From: JBFGJY01 sp041576975
GTDB taxonomy: Bacteria; Pseudomonadota; Gammaproteobacteria; UBA4575
Direction of reading: 5' to 3'
NCBI GenBank assembly: GCA_041576975.1
Contig: JBFGJY010000098.1
Location: 1-6,330 of the forward strand
DNA length: 6,330 nucleotides
The position numbers and the translations under genes are program-made. Shown piece by piece: positions 1 to 6,330 of this stretch. The notes under the pieces were generated by a model. That model did not search any database, had not been told where the DNA came from, and saw nothing but the letters and a program-made list of their open reading frames with translations. Numbering within the stretch: the first letter of the stretch is position 1; every line of letters begins with the position of its first letter.

Positions 1-957
1 ACAGGCTTGATCAATGCTGAGCGTATCGCATTGATGAAGCAAAGTGCGTATCTAATCAACTGTGCGAGAGGTGAACTTGTCGAGGAGCAAGCCCTATGCA
101 ATGCACTACAAAATGACAAACTTGCAGGGGCAGCTTTAGACGTTTTTGCGAATGAACCACCCAAGACATCCCCTTTACTTCACCTTGATAATGTAGTTTT
201 TACCCCTCATCTTGGTGCTTCAACACATGAGGCTCAGATTGCCGTCGGTGTAGAAATTGCTGACCAGGTTGCAACCTATCTAAACACTGGCCAAGCACTC
301 AATGCAGTCAATTTGTTGACTATTTCTAAAGAAGAACTAAACAAAATTCAGCCTTTTCTTGATCTTGCACATCGACTGGGCAGTTTAGTTGCCAATTTAA
401 TTGAATCACCTGCAACGCAATTACGAGTCACACTTAGAGGGCGTGCTGCAGAACTTGAAGTAAGTCCAATCGCAATTGAAACACTGGTAGGATTTTTAAC
501 CCATATGCTTGCAGCACCGGTTAATCGCGTGAATGCGAAGCATTTAGCAGAACGTCAGGGTATTTCATTGATTGAAGCAAGGAGCGATCAAGTGGAGGAG
601 TATCTATCCATCATTGAAATAAAAGCCATGACCTCGAATGGAAAAACTACGGTCAGTGGCACTGTATTTGGAGATGGAAAACCTAGACTTGTGAAAATTG
701 ATGAATATGAAATTGAAGCCCTACCAAAAGGTACTTTATTGATTACACGCCATGAGGATCGTCCGGGTGTAGTGGGTGCAATGGGTACTCTGATGGGAGA
801 ACATCATATTAATATTTCGCGTATGCATATAGGAACATCACCTGCCAATGACTTATCTATTGGCATTTTAGAAATTTCATCACCCGCATCTGAACAGGCC
901 ATAACTGAAATTGAAAAAATTCCAGCCATTCAGAAGGTGTACCAAATTTCCTTATGA
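1..957 (+). CDS. serA: D-3-phosphoglycerate dehydrogenase, long (ACT-domain) form, 5'-truncated by window edge
   Basis: Catalyses NAD-dependent oxidation of 3-phosphoglycerate to 3-phosphohydroxypyruvate, the first step of cytosolic serine synthesis. Frame 1 is open from the first base, so the 318 visible residues are the C-terminal part of a protein that in the long family form is about 525 residues; the N-terminus is outside the window. The end of the 2-hydroxyacid dehydrogenase catalytic/NAD domain is present, with the active-site Arg in INCARGE (visible residue 23), the Glu in DVFANEP (52) and the His in PHLGAST (70). Residues about 115-235 fit the intervening allosteric substrate-binding domain of long PGDHs. 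Residues about 244-318 form an ACT domain (HEDRPGVVGAMG, then INISRMHIG), which in this family usually binds serine for feedback inhibition; that regulation is inferred here. TGA at 955-957 lies 10 bases before serB, suggesting co-transcription. Identity is secure. Confidence 0.95.
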   Translation, partial: TGLINAERIALMKQSAYLINCARGELVEEQALCNALQNDKLAGAALDVFANEPPKTSPLLHLDNVVFTPHLGASTHEAQIAVGVEIADQVATYLNTGQALNAVNLLTISKEELNKIQPFLDLAHRLGSLVANLIESPATQLRVTLRGRAAELEVSPIAIETLVGFLTHMLAAPVNRVNAKHLAERQGISLIEARSDQVEEYLSIIEIKAMTSNGKTTVSGTVFGDGKPRLVKIDEYEIEALPKGTLLITRHEDRPGVVGAMGTLMGEHHINISRMHIGTSPANDLSIGILEISSPASEQAITEIEKIPAIQKVYQISL

Positions 958-967
958 AACGATTTGC

Positions 968-1651
968 ATGAGCAAGGGACCGCCGTTTAACACCATCTTT
1001 TTCGATTGTGACAGCACACTATCTACATTAGAAGGAATTGATGACCTAGCAGAAGACATCGGAATCAGCCATAAAATTCAGGAATTGACTCAATCTGCAA
1101 TGGATGGGCATGTCTCATTAGAGGATGTATACCAACAAAGACTGGAGATGATTCGACCTAGTCGTGATGCCATCACCCGCCTGGGTGAGCGGTATGTTAA
1201 GAATCTCGTACCTGGTGCTATTGAAACAATTCGTCTTTTACACACTTTAGGAAAAGATGTACACATCATCAGTGGAGGAATATTTCAGGCAGTTGAGTAC
1301 CTGGGTTTAGAACTTGGCATTTCAAAAGAAAATATTCATGCCGTCGAGATTTTTTTTGATGACCAAGGTAACTATTCTCACTTTGATACTTCTCACCCAC
1401 TGTCACAGGCCAATGGGAAAGGTATTGTCTGCATGAGCTATGCCAATATTAATGTCAGTGATGTGGTGATCGTCGGTGATGGAGTAACGGACCTCCAAGC
1501 TTCTGAATATGGAATTTATGTTGTAGGTTTTGGGGGCGTACAAAAACGTGAAGTCATAGCACGATCAGCTGACGTATTTGTTCTAAATTCAAGACTAGAC
1601 GCAGTTTTAAATGAACTTCTTTCTGCGGAAGAACAAAAACTAATTCGTTAA
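968..1651 (+). CDS. serB: Phosphoserine phosphatase, short HAD-superfamily form
   Basis: Hydrolyses O-phospho-L-serine to L-serine, the last step of the phosphorylated pathway, in the cytosol with Mg2+. The 227-residue protein shows all HAD motifs: DCDST (nucleophile D13, acid/base D15), ISGG with S102, K151 in the NGKG segment, and GDGVTD with D171 and D175. E22 and R58 align with the substrate-contacting Glu and Arg of human PSPH. There is no N-terminal regulatory extension as in E. coli SerB, and stretches such as EGIDDLA, IRPSR and GFGG resemble human and plant PSPH. The ATG at 968 is chosen because it starts just ahead of motif I and gives the usual length of short PSPs; an in-frame TTG at 911 would overlap serA by 47 bases and add a tail unlike the family. 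No strong Shine-Dalgarno is visible, so translation may be coupled to serA. The related phosphoserine:homoserine phosphotransferase (ThrH) type is less likely given the neighbours. Confidence 0.92.
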   Translation: MSKGPPFNTIFFDCDSTLSTLEGIDDLAEDIGISHKIQELTQSAMDGHVSLEDVYQQRLEMIRPSRDAITRLGERYVKNLVPGAIETIRLLHTLGKDVHIISGGIFQAVEYLGLELGISKENIHAVEIFFDDQGNYSHFDTSHPLSQANGKGIVCMSYANINVSDVVIVGDGVTDLQASEYGIYVVGFGGVQKREVIARSADVFVLNSRLDAVLNELLSAEEQKLIR

Positions 1652-1677
1652 CTTTCAATTCTAATTTTAATTATACC

Positions 1678-4600
1678 GTGTCTATACTAAAGAATAGAAA
1701 TACTCATTTAGATGAGCAAGCTCAAGAACGCATTCTTATTTTAGATGGTGCGATGGGCACCATGATACAAAGTTACAAACTGGAAGAGTTAGATTATCGT
1801 GGCGATAAGTTTTCAAGTTGGCCTACTGATCTAAAGGGCAATAATGATCTGCTATCCCTTACGCAACCAAAAATTATAGAGCAAATACATGATGCTTTTT
1901 TTGAGGCTGGCGCAGATATTGCTGAAACGAATACTTTCAATGCCACTAGTATTTCCATGGCGGACTATGCCATGCAAGATTATGTCTACGATATCAATTT
2001 ACATGCCGCACAAATTGCAAAAAGAGTTGCAGACCGTTTTACCGAAAATGATTCTAGAAAGCCACGCTTTGTTGCAGGTGTATTAGGACCCACGAACAAA
2101 ACCTGTTCTCTATCGCCTGATGTTAATGATCCTGGTTTTCGAAACATTAGCTTCGATGAACTTGTCGTCGCCTATACAGAGTCCTTAAAAGGCTTAATCG
2201 ATGGCGGTATCGATATTATCTTCGTTGAAACCATTTTTGACACCTTAAACGCCAAGGCCGCAATCTTTGCGATTACAGATTACTTAGAAAAGAACAACTT
2301 ATGTTTGCCGATTATGATATCCGGTACCATTACCGACGCCTCCGGTAGAACGCTATCCGGTCAAGTCACCGAGGCCTTTTGGAATTCAGTTTCTCATGTT
2401 AACCCTTTCTCAATTGGCCTTAACTGTGCGTTAGGTGTAGAGCAATTACGTCAATATATCGAGGAGCTTGCAAAAATCGCGAACACCAATGTCTCAGTTC
2501 ACCCTAATGCCGGGCTTCCTGATGAAATGGGTGAATACAATGACACACCTGAATTTATGGCGGAACATCTGCAAGAATGGGCGCAAAGTTCATTTGTTAA
2601 CATCATTGGGGGTTGTTGTGGTACCACACCTACACATATAAAAGCGATACATGCAGCCACAAAAAATCTTCCACCACGAGAAATTCCCAAAATACCAAAA
2701 AAATGTCGATTGTCGGGACTAGAACCGTTCACGATTGATGAAGAATCATTATTTGTCAATATCGGTGAACGTACCAATGTAACCGGCTCAGCAAAGTTTT
2801 TACAGTTAATTAAAGAAGAACAATACGAACAAGCATTGGATGTTGCGCGACAACAAGTAGAAAACGGTGCACAAATGATCGACGTCAACATGGATGAAGG
2901 CCTGATTGATTCAAAACAAATCATGGTCCAGTTTTTAAATTTAATTGCCTCAGAACCGGATATCGCACGTGTTCCAGTGGTCATTGACTCGTCAAAGTGG
3001 GACATCATTGAGGCAGGCCTTAAGTGCATTCAAGGAAAAGGAGTTGTTAATTCCATTTCTCTAAAAGAAGGCGAAGAAAAGTTTATTGCGCAAGCCACAC
3101 TCGTTCGTCGATATGGTGCAGCTGTAATTGTAATGGCATTTGATGAAAAGGGCCAAGCAGATAGTGTAGAAAGAAAAGTTGAGATATGTGTACGCGCCTA
3201 CAAAATTTTAACCGAACAATTAAAGTTTCCTGCTGAAGATATTATTTTTGATCCCAATATCTTTGCAATAGCAACTGGCATTGAAGAACATAACAATTAT
3301 GCAGTCGCCTTCATTGAAGCAACTAAAAAAATTAAACAACAACTCCCACAGACATTGGTATCCGGCGGAGTATCGAATATTTCGTTTTCCTTTCGCGGAA
3401 ATAATAAAGTACGTGAAGCAATACATGCAGTGTTCCTTTATCACGCTATCAAAGCAGGTCTATCAATGGGTATAGTAAACGCCGGTCAACTAGCCATCTA
3501 TGAAGACATCCCAAATGAATTACGAGACTGTGTTGAAGACATCGTCTTAAACCGCGATCCAGACGCTACTGAAAAATTACTTGAACTGGCACAAGACTAT
3601 CAGGCTGATGCAAAACAAGATGCAAAAGAAGTTGCGCAATGGCGAAACTGGCCCGTAAATAAACGTTTAGAGCATGCGTTGGTAAATGGTATTACAGAAC
3701 ATATTGAGCAGGACACGGAAGAAGCGCGTCAAAATGTATCGCGAGCTCTGGAGGTGATCGAAGGACCGCTAATGTACGGTATGAATATCGTCGGCGATCT
3801 ATTCGGCTCAGGAAAAATGTTTTTGCCACAAGTTGTGAAGTCAGCACGGGTGATGAAAAAAGCGGTTGCTTATTTAAATCCCTTCATGGAAGCAGAAAAA
3901 ACGGGAGATGCTCTGACCAAAGGCAAAGTAGTTATGGCAACCGTAAAAGGTGATGTACATGACATTGGTAAAAATATCGTTGCTGTAGTTTTACGATGCA
4001 ATAATTATGATGTCATCGACCTTGGAGTTATGGTACCTGCGGAAAAAATCTTACAAACAGCTCGTGCTGAAGGATGTAATATCATTGGTTTATCAGGGCT
4101 CATCACACCTTCCTTGGATGAAATGGTACATGTTGCGAAAGAATTGCAGCGACAAGATTTTAACTTACCTTTGCTGATAGGAGGTGCAACCACATCGAAA
4201 ACACATACTGCAGTGAAAATTGCACCTAATTATGAACACCCAGTAATATATGTACCTGACGCATCACGCGTTGTGAATGTGATGAATAAATTATTGAGCG
4301 ATACACACAAACCAGAATTTACTCAAGAAATAAAAAATGAGTATCGAAATGTCAGAGAACGATACAAAACCCGTAAGATACAGCCACTCGTTAGCCTTGC
4401 AAAAGCACGCAAGAATAAATTCAACTTTGACTGGCAAGCCTATACACCCCCGAAACCTACATTTATAGGCACTAAAGTTTTTAAAGATTATCCAGTTAAG
4501 AATTTAATTAGTAATATTGACTGGACACCATTTTTTTTAACATGGGAATTAGTAGGTAAGTATCCAAAAATTTTTCAGGACAAAATAATTGGTGAACAAG

Positions 4601-5370
4601 CGTGCAAACTCTTCCAAGACGCTAACGACATGCTTGGTGACGTTATAGATAAGCAGTGGTTAACTACACGTGCAGTAATTGGTTTTTTTGCATGTAATTC
4701 TATAAATGATGATGATATTGAAATTTATACCGATGACACACGTGAAGAAATTTTGTTGACTTTACATCAACTTCGCCAACAAGCCCAAACCACTGGTGAT
4801 GCACCGAATTATTGCTTAACCGACTTCATAGCACCGAAAACAACTGGCATTGAAGATTATCTTGGTGTGTTTGCCGTTACAGCGGGTATCAATGTAGAAA
4901 AACAGGTAAGAAAATTTGAAACCCAACACGATGATTACAACGCAATTTTAATAAAGGCAGTAGCCGATCGCTTAGCGGAAGCCTTAGCTGAGCGTATGCA
5001 TGAACGTGTGCGAAAACAGTACTGGGGTTATGCACCGAACGAAGACCTAGCAAATAGTGAATTCATTAAAGAGAAATATCAAGGGATACGCCCTGCCCCG
5101 GGCTATCCCGCATGTCCTGACCACACGGAAAAAGATAACTTGTGGAAATTACTCGATCCAACAAACAAAATCGGACTTACGCTTACCGAAAATTTTGCGA
5201 TGGAGCCTGCAGCAGCTGTATCCGGATGGTATTTTTCCCATCCTCAATCTCGTTATTTTAATGTAGGAAAGATTCAACAAGATCAGGTGCAAGATTATAC
5301 GCGTAGAAAAAATTTACCCCTGTCTGAAATGGAACGTTGGCTTGCGCCTATTTTAGCATACAACATTTAA
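1678..5370 (+). CDS. metH: Cobalamin-dependent methionine synthase, full-length
   Basis: Transfers the methyl group of 5-methyltetrahydrofolate to homocysteine via methylcobalamin, giving methionine and tetrahydrofolate. At 1230 residues it nearly equals E. coli MetH (1227) and holds all modules. The homocysteine domain (about 15-330) has zinc ligands C250, C313 and C314 (GGCCGTTP). The pterin domain (about 355-625) includes NIGERTNVTGS, IDSSKW and FDPNIFA. The B12 cap (about 655-745) is followed by the Rossmann cobalamin domain (about 748-885) with DVHDIGKN, where H761 is the lower axial cobalt ligand linked to D759 and S812. The C-terminal reactivation domain (about 900-1230) has D948 (IDWTPFF) and the RPAPGYPACP motif (R1138, Y1143) that bind S-adenosylmethionine. 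No frameshift or missing key residue is seen. GTG at 1678 is the only ATG/GTG/TTG between the in-frame stop at 1612 and the conserved DGAMGT motif. It lies 26 bp after serB, probably in one operon; no riboswitch fits in that gap. Confidence 0.97.
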   Translation: MSILKNRNTHLDEQAQERILILDGAMGTMIQSYKLEELDYRGDKFSSWPTDLKGNNDLLSLTQPKIIEQIHDAFFEAGADIAETNTFNATSISMADYAMQDYVYDINLHAAQIAKRVADRFTENDSRKPRFVAGVLGPTNKTCSLSPDVNDPGFRNISFDELVVAYTESLKGLIDGGIDIIFVETIFDTLNAKAAIFAITDYLEKNNLCLPIMISGTITDASGRTLSGQVTEAFWNSVSHVNPFSIGLNCALGVEQLRQYIEELAKIANTNVSVHPNAGLPDEMGEYNDTPEFMAEHLQEWAQSSFVNIIGGCCGTTPTHIKAIHAATKNLPPREIPKIPKKCRLSGLEPFTIDEESLFVNIGERTNVTGSAKFLQLIKEEQYEQALDVARQQVENGAQMIDVNMDEGLIDSKQIMVQFLNLIASEPDIARVPVVIDSSKWDIIEAGLKCIQGKGVVNSISLKEGEEKFIAQATLVRRYGAAVIVMAFDEKGQADSVERKVEICVRAYKILTEQLKFPAEDIIFDPNIFAIATGIEEHNNYAVAFIEATKKIKQQLPQTLVSGGVSNISFSFRGNNKVREAIHAVFLYHAIKAGLSMGIVNAGQLAIYEDIPNELRDCVEDIVLNRDPDATEKLLELAQDYQADAKQDAKEVAQWRNWPVNKRLEHALVNGITEHIEQDTEEARQNVSRALEVIEGPLMYGMNIVGDLFGSGKMFLPQVVKSARVMKKAVAYLNPFMEAEKTGDALTKGKVVMATVKGDVHDIGKNIVAVVLRCNNYDVIDLGVMVPAEKILQTARAEGCNIIGLSGLITPSLDEMVHVAKELQRQDFNLPLLIGGATTSKTHTAVKIAPNYEHPVIYVPDASRVVNVMNKLLSDTHKPEFTQEIKNEYRNVRERYKTRKIQPLVSLAKARKNKFNFDWQAYTPPKPTFIGTKVFKDYPVKNLISNIDWTPFFLTWELVGKYPKIFQDKIIGEQACKLFQDANDMLGDVIDKQWLTTRAVIGFFACNSINDDDIEIYTDDTREEILLTLHQLRQQAQTTGDAPNYCLTDFIAPKTTGIEDYLGVFAVTAGINVEKQVRKFETQHDDYNAILIKAVADRLAEALAERMHERVRKQYWGYAPNEDLANSEFIKEKYQGIRPAPGYPACPDHTEKDNLWKLLDPTNKIGLTLTENFAMEPAAAVSGWYFSHPQSRYFNVGKIQQDQVQDYTRRKNLPLSEMERWLAPILAYNI

Positions 5371-5375
5371 TATAT

Positions 5376-5405
5376 CTTATAAATTATTATTTAATAAGAC
5401 TTTTT
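5376..5405 (+). terminator. Possible weak AT-rich terminator after metH, at the convergent junction
   Basis: An inverted repeat pairs 5376-5383 (CTTATAAA) with 5391-5398 (TTAATAAG): seven of eight positions pair, around a 7-base loop. It is followed two bases later by five T residues at 5401-5405, the layout of an intrinsic terminator for the rightward metH transcript. The stem is almost all A/T and therefore unstable, and its right half lies inside the last codons of serC. Location just after the metH stop supports it; energetics do not. No equivalent T-run is seen for the leftward serC transcript. Confidence 0.3.
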
Positions 5406-6330
5406 ATTGCCCATTCTAACCATGGTAATAAATCTTTGATGTCGTCTGCTTCCACCGTTGGGCCAGCCCAAATTCGCAAGCCGGGGGGAGCGTTCCGATA
5501 GCCATTGATATCATAGGCCACTCTTTCATCTTCTAATAGCTGACAGAGTTTTTTACAGAGTTCGCGTTGCATATCGACAGTTTTTTTTACAAATTCTTGG
5601 TCAGTAATTCGTAGACATACGGAGGTCGATGAACGAGATATGAAGTCTTTAGCAAGAAAGTCGATGTAGTTTGTTTCCTGCACCCAGTTTTGAATTAATT
5701 CATAGTTTTTCTGAGTTCGTTCGATCAAACCAGACAGCCCCCCTGCTGATCGAGCCCAGTTAAGAGAAAATAGATAATCTTCCACACAGAGCATAGAGGG
5801 AGTATTAATGGTCGCGCCCTCAAACAGATCCTTTTTCAAGGCTTTATCCGTAGTAAGGCGGAATAATTTAGGAATTGGCCAAGGAGGTTGATAGGTTTCC
5901 AGGCGTTCTACTGCGCGCGGTGAAAGAATAAGCATACCGTGTGCAGCCTCACCGCCTAAGACCTTTTGCCAAGAATAGGTAATGACATCTAACTTTGTCC
6001 AAGGAAGCTTCATTGCAAAAATTGCAGAAGTAGCATCACAGAGTGTCAATCCCTGCCGATTATCTGCAATCCATTCTCCATTCGGTATCCTCACACCCGA
6101 AGTGGTTCCATTCCATACAAAAACGACATCTCGATGAGGATCAACTTGCAATAAATTTGGTAATTCACCGTAAGGCGCTTCATAAAAGTTAACGTCCTTC
6201 AATTTTAAATGGTATTTGATGTCTTGCAGCCAGTCTTTGCCGAAGCTTTCAAAAGCTAATACATCCACTCCACGTTGCCCTAATAAAGACCACATTGCTA
6301 ATTCGAAAGCGCCTGTGTCTGAACCAGGTA
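5387..6330 (-). CDS. serC: Phosphoserine aminotransferase, alphaproteobacterial/Methanosarcina-type, 5'-truncated by window edge
   Basis: PLP-dependent transaminase that converts 3-phosphohydroxypyruvate and glutamate to O-phosphoserine and 2-oxoglutarate, the middle step between SerA and SerB. The leftward frame stays open to the right edge; 313 residues are visible, beginning PGSDTGAFELAMWSLLGQRG, and the N-terminus (perhaps 60-80 residues) is missing. The ATG at 6295 is internal, since conserved sequence continues upstream of it. Class V aminotransferase features are visible: WNGTTSG, the cofactor-binding Asp in CDATSA (codon at 6035-6037) and the PLP Schiff-base Lys in SWQKVLGGE (codon at 5963-5965). 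The WSLLGxRGVDVLAFESFG region and the overall pattern fit the variant SerC family (TIGR01365-like) described from Caulobacter, Mesorhizobium and Methanosarcina rather than E. coli-type SerC. It converges on metH with 16 bp between stop codons, so it is expressed from its own promoter outside the window. Assignment to serC is supported by serA and serB nearby. Confidence 0.9.
   Translation of the reverse strand, partial: PGSDTGAFELAMWSLLGQRGVDVLAFESFGKDWLQDIKYHLKLKDVNFYEAPYGELPNLLQVDPHRDVVFVWNGTTSGVRIPNGEWIADNRQGLTLCDATSAIFAMKLPWTKLDVITYSWQKVLGGEAAHGMLILSPRAVERLETYQPPWPIPKLFRLTTDKALKKDLFEGATINTPSMLCVEDYLFSLNWARSAGGLSGLIERTQKNYELIQNWVQETNYIDFLAKDFISRSSTSVCLRITDQEFVKKTVDMQRELCKKLCQLLEDERVAYDINGYRNAPPGLRIWAGPTVEADDIKDLLPWLEWAIKSLIK

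Noticed and set aside
911..967. In-frame TTG at 911 as the start of serB, adding 19 residues
   Set aside because: It overlaps the serA ACT-domain coding region by 47 bases, and the added residues do not resemble phosphoserine phosphatases. The ATG at 968 sits at the right distance from motif I.
1652..1677. Promoter or cobalamin/SAM riboswitch upstream of metH
   Set aside because: The gap is only 26 bp, too short for a riboswitch. The TATACC-like string directly touches the start codon and has no convincing -35 partner.
1889..2086. Short plus-strand open frame inside metH, and similar ones at 3281-3475 and 5057-5266
   Set aside because: All are out of frame within well-conserved metH sequence, with no ribosome-binding site or recognisable product.
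2499..3029. Open frame of 176 codons on the minus strand inside metH
   Set aside because: It lies wholly opposite conserved metH pterin-domain coding sequence; its translation is Cys/Ser-rich with no recognisable family, as expected of a shadow frame.
3220..3444. Minus-strand open frames inside metH (3220-3444 and 4005-4193)
   Set aside because: They are opposite conserved MetH segments and have no recognisable product.
4531..4538. Eight-base homopolymer runs (T8 in metH here; also T8 near 1350-1357 in serB and A8 on the coding strand of serC at 5581-5588) as slippage or phase-variation sites
   Set aside because: All reading frames are intact across them, the runs encode conserved or neutral residues, and such runs are expected in AT-rich genes.
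6293..6295. ATG at 6295 as the true start of serC
   Set aside because: The frame continues upstream to the window edge with conserved aminotransferase sequence (PGSDTGAFE), so this Met is internal and the gene is cut by the window.

Overview
The window looks like an ordinary core-metabolism segment of a proteobacterial chromosome. It is moderately AT-rich by eye and almost fully coding. It carries four genes, all of amino-acid and one-carbon metabolism. A gammaproteobacterium is the best guess, because the single-chain MetH aligns closely in length and motifs with the Escherichia coli enzyme. SerC is of a variant type known mainly from alphaproteobacteria and Methanosarcina, so the lineage call is weak.

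Layout: (1) The window opens inside serA (1-957, +), a long-form D-3-phosphoglycerate dehydrogenase with its C-terminal regulatory and ACT domains; the N-terminus lies upstream. (2) Ten bases later comes serB (968-1651, +), a short phosphoserine phosphatase resembling the human/plant PSPH type. (3) After 26 bp comes metH (1678-5370, +), a complete 1230-residue cobalamin-dependent methionine synthase with a GTG start. (4) After only 16 bp, serC (5387-6330, -) converges on metH; its N-terminus lies beyond the right edge. A weak AT-rich hairpin at the metH/serC junction may end metH transcription. No RNA gene, mobile element, CRISPR array or long repeat was seen, and there is no intergenic stretch over 26 bp.

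Together serA, serC and serB encode the whole phosphorylated serine pathway (3-phosphoglycerate to phosphohydroxypyruvate to phosphoserine to serine). MetH uses methyl groups that, through GlyA and MetF (not in this window), can come from serine. The locus therefore links serine supply to methionine and S-adenosylmethionine regeneration. No new system was found. The points worth a second look are the gene arrangement, the mixed family types of the serine enzymes, a five-codon reading frame bridging serA and serB, and the GTG start of metH without a visible Shine-Dalgarno sequence.
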